Shown here: piece by piece, positions 26,178-35,665 of the stretch
Numbering within the stretch: the first letter of the stretch is position 1
Layout of the letters: each line of letters begins with the position of its first letter
DNA from: Oscillospiraceae bacterium
GTDB taxonomy: Bacteria > Bacillota > Clostridia > Oscillospirales > WRJC01
NCBI GenBank assembly: GCA_009783265.1
Contig: WRHM01000005.1
Span: 1 to 64,000, forward strand
Direction: 5' to 3'
Length of the DNA stretch: 64,000 nt
Notes under the pieces: model-generated
Told to the model about the DNA's origin: nothing
What the model saw: the letters and a program-made list of their open reading frames with translations, nothing else
Database searches by the model: none
Position numbers and translations under genes: made by a program

Positions 26178-28220
26178 TTAAACCCCTCGTAATCTTTTTA
26201 TCTTATCCCTCAGATAAGCGGCTCTCTCAAAGTCAAGCTGTTTCGCGGCTTTTTGCATTTCTCCCGTTAAATCCTCGATTAACTTGTCTTTGTCTTTTTT
26301 GCTGAGCTGTGCGGCGTTTTCGAGTTTGCTCTCGAGTTTTTTTGCCTTGGACTCTGATCTGCTCAGTTCTTCTTTGCCGCGGTCTTTCAAATCTATCATG
26401 TCCCTGACTGATTTTATTATAGTCTGCGGGGTTATGCCGTGAGCTTCGTTATATTCCTGCTGGATTTTCCTGCGCCTGTTGGTTTCGGTTATAGCCCTCT
26501 CCATTGATCCCGTCACGTTGTCGGCGTACATTATTACTTTGCCGTTCACGTTTCTTGCGGCGCGCCCGATAATTTGAATAAGCGAAGTGTCAGAACGCAG
26601 AAAGCCTTCTTTGTCCGCGTCGAGTATTGCGATAAGAGAGACTTCGGGCAAATCAAGCCCTTCACGCAATAAATTTATGCCTATAATAACATCATATTCG
26701 CCGTTTCGTAAATCCCTGAGGAGTTCTATTCTCTCGATTGTGTCGACCTGATGGTGTATATATCTTGATTTTATGCCTAAATTTTCTATATATTCAGATA
26801 AATCCTCAGCCATTTTTTTTGTGAGAGTAGTCACAATTACCCTTTCTTTTTGCGCTACTCTTTTATTTATTTCCCCGATTAAATCGTCTATCTGCCCGTC
26901 AACTTTTCTTACTTCGACCTCAGGGTCAAGAAGCCCGGTCGGCCGGATTACCTGCTCGGCAATATCGGCCGAACGTTTTCTCTCGAATTCGGCGGGAGTC
27001 GCGCTGACATATATAACCTGATTTATTTTATTTAAAAACTCGTCGAAATTCATAGGGCGGTTATCATAAGCCGACGGCAGCCTGAAACCGTAATCGACGA
27101 GATTTCTTTTTCTCGCCCTGTCTCCCGCGCTCATGCCCTTGACCTGCGGGACAGAGACGTGCGACTCGTCTATAAACATAATATAATTATCCGGAAAATA
27201 ATCCATAAGAGTATATGGCGTTGCTCCCGACGGCCTGCCTGTGAATATCCTCGAATAATTTTCTATCCCGCTGCAATAGCCGATTTCGCGTATCATTTCT
27301 ATATCGTAGCGCGTGCGCTCTTCTATTCGCTGCGCTTCGATTAATTTATTATTATCCTGAAAAAACTGTATCTGATTTTCAAGTTCTTCCTCGATTTCTG
27401 ATATAGCGGCTTCTATTTTTTCTTTTGAAACGACGAAATGCGAAGCGGGGAATATCGTCGTAAATTTCAAAAAATTAAACACTTCCCCCGTAACTATATT
27501 TATTTCTGAGATTCTGTCAACTTCGTCGCCGAAAAATTCGACCCTCGTGGCCCTGTCGTTTGAATCCGCCGAGATAATTTCGACAATATCTCCGCGTACC
27601 CTGAAATTTTTTCTGTCTAAATTAATATCGTTGCGGTTATAATTAATATCTACAAGCCTTGAAATAAATTCTTCCCTCGGCATTTTCATTCCGACGCGTA
27701 CCCCGACAGAGAGATTTTCATATTCCGCAGGGTCGCCTAATCCGTATATGCACGAAACGCTCGAAACTATAATAACATCGTTTCTTGATAAAAGCGAAGA
27801 TGCCGCCGAATGCCTGAGTTTATCTATCTCGTCGTTTATCGACGAATCTTTTTCTATATAAATATCTTTTCCGGGAAGATAAGCCTCGGGCTGGTAATAA
27901 TCATAATAACTGACAAAATATTCGACTGCGTTATTTGGGAAAAATTCGCGGAATTCTGTACAGAGCTGCGCGGCTAAAGTTTTGTTGTGGGCGAGAATCA
28001 GGGTCGGGCGGTTGAGTTTTGCGATTATATTTGCCATAGTAAAAGTTTTACCCGAACCCGTAACCCCCAAAAGAACCTGTTCTCTTGCGCCTTTTTCTAT
28101 ATTTTCGGCAAGCCTGTCCACAGCCTGCGGCTGGTCGCCCGTGGGGGCAAATTCAGAAACAAGCTGAAATTTATTATTTTCTCTTAAATTCGTATTCATT
28201 ATTTTTTTACAAAAACTCAC
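26178..28220 (-). CDS. uvrB: Excinuclease ABC subunit B
   Basis: 680 residues from a GTG at 28220; an ATG seven codons later (28199) is an equal candidate because neither has a clear ribosome-binding site. UvrB verifies lesions handed over by UvrA and recruits UvrC. It has a Walker A ([13 protein letters not shown]), the beta-hairpin region ([14 protein letters not shown]), [11 protein letters not shown], helicase motif VI (QIIGRAARN) and the C-terminal UVR motif ([19 protein letters not shown]) for UvrC contact. It stands alone, convergent with aroF and in tandem with radC upstream. Confidence 0.97.
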   Translation of the reverse strand: MSFCKKIMNTNLRENNKFQLVSEFAPTGDQPQAVDRLAENIEKGAREQVLLGVTGSGKTFTMANIIAKLNRPTLILAHNKTLAAQLCTEFREFFPNNAVEYFVSYYDYYQPEAYLPGKDIYIEKDSSINDEIDKLRHSAASSLLSRNDVIIVSSVSCIYGLGDPAEYENLSVGVRVGMKMPREEFISRLVDINYNRNDINLDRKNFRVRGDIVEIISADSNDRATRVEFFGDEVDRISEINIVTGEVFNFLKFTTIFPASHFVVSKEKIEAAISEIEEELENQIQFFQDNNKLIEAQRIEERTRYDIEMIREIGYCSGIENYSRIFTGRPSGATPYTLMDYFPDNYIMFIDESHVSVPQVKGMSAGDRARKRNLVDYGFRLPSAYDNRPMNFDEFLNKINQVIYVSATPAEFERKRSADIAEQVIRPTGLLDPEVEVRKVDGQIDDLIGEINKRVAQKERVIVTTLTKKMAEDLSEYIENLGIKSRYIHHQVDTIERIELLRDLRNGEYDVIIGINLLREGLDLPEVSLIAILDADKEGFLRSDTSLIQIIGRAARNVNGKVIMYADNVTGSMERAITETNRRRKIQQEYNEAHGITPQTIIKSVRDMIDLKDRGKEELSRSESKAKKLESKLENAAQLSKKDKDKLIEDLTGEMQKAAKQLDFERAAYLRDKIKRLRGV

Positions 28221-28249
28221 TTTCTTTATGCGTTGTTTCTTTTTATTAT

Positions 28250-28951
28250 TTAAATATAGCCGTATATATTTTTTTGTTTTATGCTTGATATTTTTTTGTC
28301 GGACACTACGTAATGATCAATAAAATTTATGCTGATTTCAGTAAAAAGCCTCTCCAAACGTCCGGTTGTATTTAAATCTTCCGGCGAGGGATAATCGGGC
28401 CCGTTTGGGTGGTTATGCGCAATAATTACCGCCGAAGCGTTGTTATCCAGAGCGATTCGCACCATTTTATTCATATCGACTTTTGTGGAATTAACAGAAC
28501 CGACATATATAACATCGCTTGATATTCGTTCCATTCGATTGTTTAACGCGATTAAAACAACTTCTTCTTTCTGTTTTCCCGTAAAATGCGCGATAAGAAA
28601 ATTTTCATGATATGCTTTATCTATGGTTTTTGTGGATTTATTCGCTATATCGAGATTATACTGTCTTGTTATATCTTTTAAAAGCTTTAAATACAAAACA
28701 GTCTGGTCTGATATGCCGTTTATTTCTTTAAGCATTTTATCGCTTGCCTCAAAAATATTCGCAAGAGAATATCTGCCATTCTGGTCTTTGAATTTTTCGG
28801 CCAGTTCGTGAGCGATTTTATTTGTATTTTTTCTCGGTATAGAATAAAACAAGATAAGTTCCAGTTTTTCATGAAAACTTAAAATATCAAGACCGTCTTT
28901 TTTATATTTTTCTTTTAGACGGCTGCGGTGATTTTTATGCGGATTATCCAT
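28250..28951 (-). CDS. radC: RadC-like JAB/MPN domain protein
   Basis: 233 residues. An N-terminal helix-hairpin-helix region is followed by a C-terminal JAMM metalloprotease-like domain with [14 protein letters not shown] near residue 180. Despite the name, a role in DNA repair is not established for this family. Metal ligands (two His and one Asp) are intact. AAAGGTG lies 8 nt before the ATG. It is divergent from mnmG and 29 bp upstream of uvrB on the same strand, so the two may be co-transcribed. Confidence 0.92.
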   Translation of the reverse strand: MDNPHKNHRSRLKEKYKKDGLDILSFHEKLELILFYSIPRKNTNKIAHELAEKFKDQNGRYSLANIFEASDKMLKEINGISDQTVLYLKLLKDITRQYNLDIANKSTKTIDKAYHENFLIAHFTGKQKEEVVLIALNNRMERISSDVIYVGSVNSTKVDMNKMVRIALDNNASAVIIAHNHPNGPDYPSPEDLNTTGRLERLFTEISINFIDHYVVSDKKISSIKQKNIYGYI

Positions 28952-29050
28952 AGTAGCTACACCTTTTTATGTATGACTTTATAACTCTGACGGTTTGAAT
29001 TTATTATAACATAAATAATCAAAAAATAAATGAACGCAGGATTAAAAAAT

Positions 29051-30991
29051 ATGAATATTATAAATAAAAATAATATATATGACGTCGCGGTTATAGGCGG
29101 GGGACACGCTGGGATAGAAGCCGCTATTGCCGCTGCCAGAATGGGTGTAAAGTCAATTATCTTTACACTGTCTCTGGATGCAATCGGCAATATGCCCTGC
29201 AACCCGTCAATCGGCGGGACAGGCAAAGGTCATCTTGTATTTGAAATTGACGCCCTTGGCGGGGAAATGGCAAAGATCGCGGATAAAACCATGCTCCAGT
29301 GCAGAATGCTGAATTCGTCCAAAGGCCCTGCGGTTCATTCTCTCAGGTTTCAGTCGGACAGAAAAAAATATCATGCTCTCATGAAACAAACTCTGGAAAA
29401 TCAAAAAAATCTTGATATTTATCAAGCCGAAATAACCGAAATAATCTTTGAATCCGTAGGGACGCCATATATGGCGTCCGACATCGGACACGATGTATCG
29501 TGTCCCTGCAAAAAACACGCAGTCGGCGTTAAAACAAGAACGGGAGAAATATTTGAGGCAAAAAATATAATTATAGCCTGCGGGACTTATCTTGACAGCA
29601 ATATAATAATCGGGGACAGCTCAGTCGAGAGCGGCGCGGATAACATGGCGCGTTCGTCTTATCTGTCTGAAAATTTAAAACAAAACGGGATAGAAATGAT
29701 GAGATTTAAAACAGGTACTCCGCCCAGAGTTCACTCAGACAGCATTAATTACGGCGTTCTTGAAATGCAATGCGGCGACAGAGAAATAATTAATTTTTCA
29801 GGTGAAACAAAAAAATTAAATAAAACAAACGAAAATCAACGCGCATGCTATATCACATACACAAACGAAGAAACGCACGAAATAATCCGTGAGAATCTCC
29901 ACAGGTCGCCTATGTATTCAGGTCAGATAAAAGGCACGGGAGCGAGATACTGTCCCAGTATCGAAGATAAAGTAGTAAGGTTCGCGGATAAGACACGTCA
30001 TCAGATTTTTATTGAGCCTATGGGGGAAGATACAAAAGAAATGTATTTGCAGGGGCTTTCGACTTCTATGCCGATAGATATACAGAAAAAAATAATAAAC
30101 TCTATGCTCGGGCTTGAAAATGCGAAAATCATGCGTCCGGCATACGCTATCGAATATGACTGCTGCGACCCTTTGCAGCTTCGCCGCTCGCTTGAATTTA
30201 AAAATATCGAAAATCTTTTCGGGGCAGGGCAATTTAACGGCACGTCAGGATACGAAGAAGCCGCCGCGCAGGGTTTGATCGCGGGAATAAACGCCGCGCT
30301 TAAAGCGCAAAACAAACCGGAATTTACGCTTGACAGGGCTTCGTCTTATATAGGGATGCTAATCGACGATTTAGTCACAAAAGGCACAAAAGAGCCGTAT
30401 AGAGTTATGACAAGCCGCACAGAATATAGGCTGTCCCTGCGTCAGGACAACGCCGACGAAAGACTGATGAAATACGGGCTTGAACTTGGATTAATTAATC
30501 CTGCGCGTTATACAAAACTGCAAGCCAAAATCGAACTTATAGAAAAAGAAATAGAGAGGGTAAAAAATAAAACTGTTTACCCAACTGACAAAACAAATAA
30601 AATTTTGAGGGAAAACAACGCTTCTGAAATAAACGTTGGAATTAAGCTTATAGATTTATTAAAACGTCCGGAACTTAATTACGAAAATTTAAAAGAAATA
30701 GACGCAGAGCGTCCTGACGATATTCCTGAAGAAATATTTAAACTCGCCATGATAAAAATACGTTACGGCGGATATATAAAACGCGAAGAAGCCGAAATTT
30801 TACGCCACAAAAAATTAGAGGGCCGAGAAATCCCAAAAGATTTGGATTATTCGTCCCTAAAAGGCTTGCGGATTGAGGCAGTTCAAAAACTTGAAAAAAT
30901 GCGCCCGGAAAATATCGGCGAGGCTTCAAGAATTTCGGGAATTTCTCCCGCCGACATTACCGCGTTGCTTATAAATTTAGATAAATTTTAA
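29051..30991 (+). CDS. mnmG: tRNA uridine-5-carboxymethylaminomethyl modification enzyme MnmG
   Basis: 646 residues from ATG 29051, chosen because CAGGA lies 9 nt upstream; an ATG seven codons earlier has no such site. With MnmE it installs the cmnm5 group at U34 of several tRNAs, using FAD and a folate donor. It has the FAD site VIGGGHAGIEAA, NMPCNPSIGGTGKGHL, the ACGTYLDSN region and GQFNGTSGYEEAAAQGL. About 18 residues near 136-153 (GTPYMASDIGHDVSCPC) are encoded by an inserted palindrome and are foreign to the family. No mnmE is seen nearby. Confidence 0.95.
   Translation: MNIINKNNIYDVAVIGGGHAGIEAAIAAARMGVKSIIFTLSLDAIGNMPCNPSIGGTGKGHLVFEIDALGGEMAKIADKTMLQCRMLNSSKGPAVHSLRFQSDRKKYHALMKQTLENQKNLDIYQAEITEIIFESVGTPYMASDIGHDVSCPCKKHAVGVKTRTGEIFEAKNIIIACGTYLDSNIIIGDSSVESGADNMARSSYLSENLKQNGIEMMRFKTGTPPRVHSDSINYGVLEMQCGDREIINFSGETKKLNKTNENQRACYITYTNEETHEIIRENLHRSPMYSGQIKGTGARYCPSIEDKVVRFADKTRHQIFIEPMGEDTKEMYLQGLSTSMPIDIQKKIINSMLGLENAKIMRPAYAIEYDCCDPLQLRRSLEFKNIENLFGAGQFNGTSGYEEAAAQGLIAGINAALKAQNKPEFTLDRASSYIGMLIDDLVTKGTKEPYRVMTSRTEYRLSLRQDNADERLMKYGLELGLINPARYTKLQAKIELIEKEIERVKNKTVYPTDKTNKILRENNASEINVGIKLIDLLKRPELNYENLKEIDAERPDDIPEEIFKLAMIKIRYGGYIKREEAEILRHKKLEGREIPKDLDYSSLKGLRIEAVQKLEKMRPENIGEASRISGISPADITALLINLDKF
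29456..29509. repeat. Palindromic repeat inside mnmG
   Basis: GTAGGGACGCCATATATGGCGTCC followed by GGACACGATGTATCGTGTCC gives two adjacent hairpins. It begins with the family GTAGGG end and is translated without a stop or frameshift. Confidence 0.85.
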
Positions 30992-31005
30992 TTTTTATGA
31001 TTCTC

Positions 31006-31371
31006 TTATAAATTGCCGTTGCCGTTTTCATATATATAATTTGCGAAATCCAGCACTTTTTTTCGCCTTTCTTCATCGAGGCGCGCGTATTTTTCTTTGA
31101 TAATCTCGTCCAAAGATAAACTCTCTTCCGGATTATTTTCCTGAAAATCATTATTTAATTCAATTATTTCGTTGTGGCAGAAAAGCCTTTCGGCGTCGAT
31201 ATTTAAAACGGCGCATATTTTTATGCCGATGCCTATTTCATAAAAAATATCGTTTTTGTGAAGCACAATTTCTAAGTGATGCGGCGAAAACTTTTCTTTT
31301 TTTAAGAATTTAGAGAGGCTGCCGTATCTGGTTATAATATATTTTTTTAAAACATCGTTTTTGTTATTCAT
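31006..31371 (-). CDS. Small XRE-like helix-turn-helix protein
   Basis: 121 residues. The first 65 residues follow the pattern of phage-type HTH proteins (KYIITRYGSLSKFLKKEKFSPHHLEIVL...ICAVLNIDAERLF), with the C-terminal ALNID.E.LF helix well conserved. The remainder is acidic and helical and may mediate dimerisation. The target is unknown. No obvious ribosome-binding site precedes the ATG. A 32-aa membrane peptide gene is upstream on the same strand. Homology is inferred from pattern only. Confidence 0.6.
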   Translation of the reverse strand: MNNKNDVLKKYIITRYGSLSKFLKKEKFSPHHLEIVLHKNDIFYEIGIGIKICAVLNIDAERLFCHNEIIELNNDFQENNPEESLSLDEIIKEKYARLDEERRKKVLDFANYIYENGNGNL

Positions 31372-31435
31372 GATTTTATTTTATTTCTTTATATTAAATT
31401 AAAATTAATATTTTTACTGCTAATATTATTTGCCG

Positions 31436-31534
31436 TTATCTGTTAATTAATATTATAAGGCTCGGCAGTACAAGGCTGGCAAGCATAAGCAGTACCAGAA
31501 CTCTTATCCAAAATTTTTTTCTGCGCTCGTTCAA
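31436..31534 (-). CDS. 32-aa single-pass membrane peptide with TTG start
   Basis: The frame starts at TTG 31534 with GAGGAG exactly 9 nt upstream and stops at TAA 31436-31438. It encodes a basic N-terminus (NERRKKFW) followed by a hydrophobic helix of about 20 residues (VLVLLMLASLVLPSLIILI), the layout of a small inner-membrane protein similar to DUF4044-like peptides. It lies in the gap between the kinase-like gene and the HTH gene, same strand. Its strong ribosome-binding site and clear topology support it; no known family can be confirmed. Confidence 0.65.
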   Translation of the reverse strand: MNERRKKFWIRVLVLLMLASLVLPSLIILINR

Positions 31535-31572
31535 AATAAAACGCTCCTCTCAAAATAATCAATTAAAATCTT

Positions 31573-32430
31573 TTAAATATATTCGTCAATTCCTGTGTTC
31601 CATTCGTCTATTAGTTCGCAAATTGACTGCTGACGCTGGCTTCTGTCGTCGCTCACGGCTTTTTTAACTATATTATAAAGCTTTTTATTTAACGTCCAAT
31701 TTTCAATAGAACGGTTATAATCTATGCTTGGGAATATCGAAAACGCAGTCGCGCCCATAGTATAGACCATTGTTATCTCGTCGATTCTCAACCCGGGAGT
31801 GCATTCTTCGGGCGACACAAAATTTGTCGAACCCCATGAGCCTTTATCCCCGTAATACGGCGATTTCTGATAAAAGTCAATATCGCAGATTATAGTTTTA
31901 TTATTTTCGAAATCATACATGATCTGGTCAGCGTAGAAATCAATAGCGACATAATTAGTTTCAGCCACATGAGCGTGAAAATTTAATATATCTTCAAACG
32001 CCCGCAGTTTTTTATCGACTGGCAGATTCAAAAATTTTTTGCGCGTTTCAGGCGACGGATAGCCGATACACTCAGCGTCGGTCCACTCGAAAATATTAAT
32101 ATATCCTCCGCCGGTTTCTTCGCCTTTGATAAACTTTATCAAATTTTCGTGAGCCAAATCCTGATAAATTTGCTTTGCGTCTTTCAAATATCCGATTGCT
32201 TCGTCTACCGTGATATAATCAAATTTTTCTTTCGGCGCGCCCGCGAATTTCAAAAAATATTTTTTGCCGTTATTTTTATCTTTAACTCCGAAACATAAAT
32301 TCCCGGAACCGTTCCAGTTGCCGACTACTGTGAATACCTCGCCGTATTGATTTAAAAAGCCAAAATCAAACGGCTTTTTTAATCTGATAGGTATTCCTGC
32401 GATATACTCAGTATAATAAACATCTGTCAT
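31573..32430 (-). CDS. Protein-kinase-like protein with degenerate catalytic loop
   Basis: 285 residues. N-lobe features include a Lys in KKYFLKFAG and a helix Glu (KEKFDYITVDEAIGYL). The catalytic loop, usually HRD-x4-N, reads YVAIDFYADQIMYD, and the DFG position reads ICDIDFYQKSP. This arrangement is characteristic of a clostridial serine/threonine kinase-like family, but activity is uncertain. The substrate-binding lobe has a GSWGSTNFVSPEE activation-segment-like stretch. It is cytosolic, starts after AAGGAG, and precedes a small membrane peptide gene. It could be a true kinase of unusual type or a pseudokinase. Confidence 0.7.
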   Translation of the reverse strand: MTDVYYTEYIAGIPIRLKKPFDFGFLNQYGEVFTVVGNWNGSGNLCFGVKDKNNGKKYFLKFAGAPKEKFDYITVDEAIGYLKDAKQIYQDLAHENLIKFIKGEETGGGYINIFEWTDAECIGYPSPETRKKFLNLPVDKKLRAFEDILNFHAHVAETNYVAIDFYADQIMYDFENNKTIICDIDFYQKSPYYGDKGSWGSTNFVSPEECTPGLRIDEITMVYTMGATAFSIFPSIDYNRSIENWTLNKKLYNIVKKAVSDDRSQRQQSICELIDEWNTGIDEYI

Positions 32431-32459
32431 TTTAAATCATAACTCCTTTGCGTCCCAAA

Positions 32460-33953
32460 TTATTGTGAAAGTGACGCGAAAGCGCGGTAAATAATCGCTA
32501 TTGCCTGTTCTCTTGTAAGATTGCCGTCCGGGTCAAATATATTTTCACCCATCCCCCTGATGATTTCAGTTTGAGCGAGCCAGCCAAGCTCAGCATCGAC
32601 CCAATGCCCGCTTACATCGACAAATATATGCGAATAACCGTCGGTATTAATCTCTAACAAGTGCGCAGTGCGGTTAATAATAGCGGCGGCCTGTGCGCGT
32701 GTTAGAAAATCGTCCGGGGCGAATTTTTTATTTCCAACGCCGTTGACGATACCGAGCGCGTTAGCCGCTAAAACGGCTTTGTCGCTTGTGTCAGTAAAAA
32801 CGCTGGCGTTTATCGTAACTCCTTTTATTTTCATAAAACCGTCAACAGACTGCCCTGAAATTTTTTCAATTAAATTTATAAACATCTGCGCCGTTTCTAT
32901 GCGGGTAATATATTTTTGATAATTTTTTTGCAGTTCTTCCGGCACAAGATCCGTTTTTATAGCCGCATAAACTTCTTCTTCCGCCCATGACGACGGGATA
33001 ACCGACACAGAAATAATTTCCGGAAGTTCCGGTTCAACCGGCTCAACCGGTTCATTTGAGGGCATTTTATCTAATATTTCTATATCGCTGCCGGTTAATT
33101 TTACTATTATACTTCCGTGTTCGTCGGTCCTGTAAATTTTCGCTTTACTCGCTTCAAGCCTTTTAATCGTTGATTCACCCGGGTGACCTTCGACGTTTTC
33201 TGTTCCGGTGCTTATTACCGCATATCCGGGATTAACTTTTGCCAGCCACGCTTCTGATGTAGAAGTGTTATCTCCATGATGCGCTACTTTCAACACGTCG
33301 CATTTTAAATCTATATTATTTTTATCGGCATACTCTATTACTTCGTTTTCAGAAACTTCGGTCATGTCTCCTGTGAACATAACCGTATTGTTTTTATACG
33401 TCATTTTTATGACCAAACTGAAATCGTTCGGGTCTCTATATTCGCCGCTGTTTGGCCCTAATACTAAAAATTTCGCATCGCCAAACGTAAATTCATAGCC
33501 AACATCTGGATATATCACTTCGACATTTTTTTCAGCCGCCCGTTCTATCAGTTTAGTAGCGAAAGCGCTAAAATAATTGATAGATAAAACGCCATACGAC
33601 ATCATAAGCGTTTCAACTGGATAATCGCTGATTATCGGCGGAGCAATATCCACATGATCCGGATGATGGTGCGTCAGGATTAAATACTTGAATTTTGTTA
33701 TATTCATATCGTCAAAATATTCATATAGTCTTTTATGAATCTTATAGTTGCCGGTATCTATCAGCGCGAACTCATTATCCGGGCTTTGTATTAATATCGC
33801 GTCGCCTTCGCCTATATCAATAATATGCACATAAAACGCATCATTATTATTCTTAACCTCGGCGTTGACAAATAATACGGGTATAAATATTAAAGCCATC
33901 GCAGCAATAACAAAAAGGCTGATAAATTTTTTCAGTATTTTTTTATTTTTCAT
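32460..33953 (-). CDS. Secreted metallo-beta-lactamase-fold hydrolase with three SLH domains
   Basis: 497 residues from ATG 33953, chosen for the GAGAG site 8 nt upstream and because the signal peptide (residues 1-32, ending near FVNA) then starts correctly; the longer frame adds 23 residues overlapping the next gene. The catalytic domain resembles the ComEC C-terminal MBL domain, with LTHHHPDHVD and VAHHGDNTSTS. Residues from about 330 form three S-layer homology modules (TRAQAAAII, TREQAIAII), so it should be fixed to the cell wall. Its substrate is unknown, possibly nucleic acid. Confidence 0.85.
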   Translation of the reverse strand: MKNKKILKKFISLFVIAAMALIFIPVLFVNAEVKNNNDAFYVHIIDIGEGDAILIQSPDNEFALIDTGNYKIHKRLYEYFDDMNITKFKYLILTHHHPDHVDIAPPIISDYPVETLMMSYGVLSINYFSAFATKLIERAAEKNVEVIYPDVGYEFTFGDAKFLVLGPNSGEYRDPNDFSLVIKMTYKNNTVMFTGDMTEVSENEVIEYADKNNIDLKCDVLKVAHHGDNTSTSEAWLAKVNPGYAVISTGTENVEGHPGESTIKRLEASKAKIYRTDEHGSIIVKLTGSDIEILDKMPSNEPVEPVEPELPEIISVSVIPSSWAEEEVYAAIKTDLVPEELQKNYQKYITRIETAQMFINLIEKISGQSVDGFMKIKGVTINASVFTDTSDKAVLAANALGIVNGVGNKKFAPDDFLTRAQAAAIINRTAHLLEINTDGYSHIFVDVSGHWVDAELGWLAQTEIIRGMGENIFDPDGNLTREQAIAIIYRAFASLSQ

Positions 33954-33984
33954 GATTTTGCTCTCAACTAACTTTTTTAAAATT

Positions 33985-35160
33985 TTACAAACTGTCAACT
34001 TCAACCAACGCTTTTCTCTCACATGACAACTCGACTGCCTCTATAATCTGCGAACATTTTACGCCGTCTGAAAAATCCGGGCATATCGGGTTTAACAGCT
34101 TGTCGTTTGCGATAGCTTCTGTAAATTCATAGAGTTCATGCACAAAAGTATGCTCGTAGCCAATTACATGACCTACCGGCCACCACGCGTGCATATACGG
34201 GTGAATCGCTTCGCTTGCCTGAATTAACCGGAATCCTTGAAGTCCCGGCTCGTCGTTCGCGCTGTAATAATGCAGTTCGTTCATGCGTTCGAATATAAAT
34301 TTAATACTGCCGAGTTCGCCGTTTATTTCAATCGACATATCGTTTTTATGCCCCTGCGCGAATCTTGTCGCCTCGAAGACTCCAAGCGCGCCATTTTTAA
34401 ATTCAGAAATAAATACAGTCCCGTCGTCAACTTCTACGTCTGCTCTCGGAGCGTCTGCTGAAGCCGTAGCTGATAGCCCTATCATTCTTTCGCTTATAGG
34501 CCGGCTCTTGACAAAAGTCTTGCTCATGCCCATAACAGTCGCGAACTCGCCGATTAAAAATCTTGTCATATCTATAAAATGCGCGCCTAAATCGCCGAGG
34601 GAACCCGACCCGCAGACTTTTTTGTCAAGCCTCCAAACAAGCGGGAAATCCGGGTCTATGATCCAGTCCTGCAAAAAATTTGCCCGAACATGAAATATCT
34701 TGCCGATTTTGCCGTCGTCGATTATTTTTTTCGCGAGAAGAACAGCGGGGGCGAACCTGTAGTTAAATCCGATTTGATGCTTGATTTTATTTTTTTCGGC
34801 TGATTCGTACATTTTTCTGGCGTCCGCAAGAGTTAAAGCGAGCGGTTTTTCGCAGAATATATGCTTGCCCTCGTCTGCCGCGGCGAGCGCGATGTCTCTG
34901 TGCGCGTCTGACGGAGCGGTTATGTCTATCATGTCTATATCAGACCGTCTCACAAGATTTTCCCATGAAGTTTCATATTCTGCCCAGCCGAATTTTTCAG
35001 CGGATTCTTTGACCCATTCAGGGTCCCTGCCGCAAATCACTTTTTTGTTTATATTTGCCGAATTATCAAAAAACATGCCGACCTTTGTTAATCCGTTGCT
35101 GTGTGCCTTTCCCATGAATTTATATCCTATAAGCCCTACGTTTATATTTTTCTTTGCCAT
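33985..35160 (-). CDS. Gfo/Idh/MocA family NAD(P)-dependent oxidoreductase
   Basis: 391 residues. The Rossmann N-terminus is VGLIGYKFMGKAHSNG, followed by the family EKP motif (HIFCEKPLALTLADARKM) near residue 98. The C-terminal domain has GSGSLGDLGAHFIDMTRFLIG, with the conserved Asp and His near residues 180-184. Such enzymes oxidise sugars or inositols. The MAKKNINVGLIGYKFMGKAHSNG opening is typical of a sugar-linked dehydrogenase subgroup. GGAGGGG precedes the ATG, and the MBL-SLH gene follows after 31 bp. The substrate is unknown. Confidence 0.88.
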   Translation of the reverse strand: MAKKNINVGLIGYKFMGKAHSNGLTKVGMFFDNSANINKKVICGRDPEWVKESAEKFGWAEYETSWENLVRRSDIDMIDITAPSDAHRDIALAAADEGKHIFCEKPLALTLADARKMYESAEKNKIKHQIGFNYRFAPAVLLAKKIIDDGKIGKIFHVRANFLQDWIIDPDFPLVWRLDKKVCGSGSLGDLGAHFIDMTRFLIGEFATVMGMSKTFVKSRPISERMIGLSATASADAPRADVEVDDGTVFISEFKNGALGVFEATRFAQGHKNDMSIEINGELGSIKFIFERMNELHYYSANDEPGLQGFRLIQASEAIHPYMHAWWPVGHVIGYEHTFVHELYEFTEAIANDKLLNPICPDFSDGVKCSQIIEAVELSCERKALVEVDSL

Positions 35161-35443
35161 TAAAAACCCCTCCGAATTAAAAAATTATAAATTTATCATA
35201 TTTTTATAAATTATACAATAAATCAAGAAAATTATCAACAATTTTTTATAAATTTTACGAATTAAATAAAATTGAGCTTTTTTATTTGTTGACTTTTACG
35301 AAAAAACGTTTATAATAAAATATATAAATATTTTTTATATGATTATATTAAACAAAAAAATACGTTTCCGACACATGGCAAATGCTATATTACTAAAGAA
35401 AAAATTATATAGCGTCGTTTCGATAAAATTATTGAAATGCGGA
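35161..35443. other. AT-rich intergenic stretch with a weak small frame
   Basis: It contains a plus-strand TTGACT-16-TATAAT promoter candidate near 35288 and a 38-residue basic open frame at 35339-35455 whose stop codon is supplied by the adjacent repeat element. Without a ribosome-binding site I do not call it a gene. Confidence 0.4.
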
Positions 35444-35585
35444 AAATTTATATAATGTACGGCGTATGAATTGTAGGGAACGCGCCCCTGCGCGTTCCGC
35501 CGATATAAAACCCGCGTAGAATCAGACATGCGGCACGCCGAGGGTGGTGTGACCTACGAAAACCCCCTACTAATAACCATTTTCT
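35444..35585 (+). repeat. Compound palindromic element, copy A
   Basis: Outer flanks AAATTTATATAATGTACGG and ACTAATAACCATTTTCT, as in copies B and C, but the inner palindrome differs (GGGAACGCGC / GCGCGTTCC and a further pair). Confidence 0.85.
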
Positions 35586-35665
35586 TCGTTAAACCAAATC
35601 ACGTTCACGTTTATCGTGTTTATCAAACACAGCATTTCATAAAAAATTTACGGAGTTTAAAATTG

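Noticed and set aside
33954-34022. Upstream start of the MBL-SLH protein
   Set aside because: It overlaps the oxidoreductase gene and would bury the signal peptide; ATG 33953 has a ribosome-binding site.
35528-35665. 46-residue upstream extension of the discoidin-like protein
   Set aside because: It starts in repeat element A and would put residues before the signal peptide; CGGAG supports ATG 35666.
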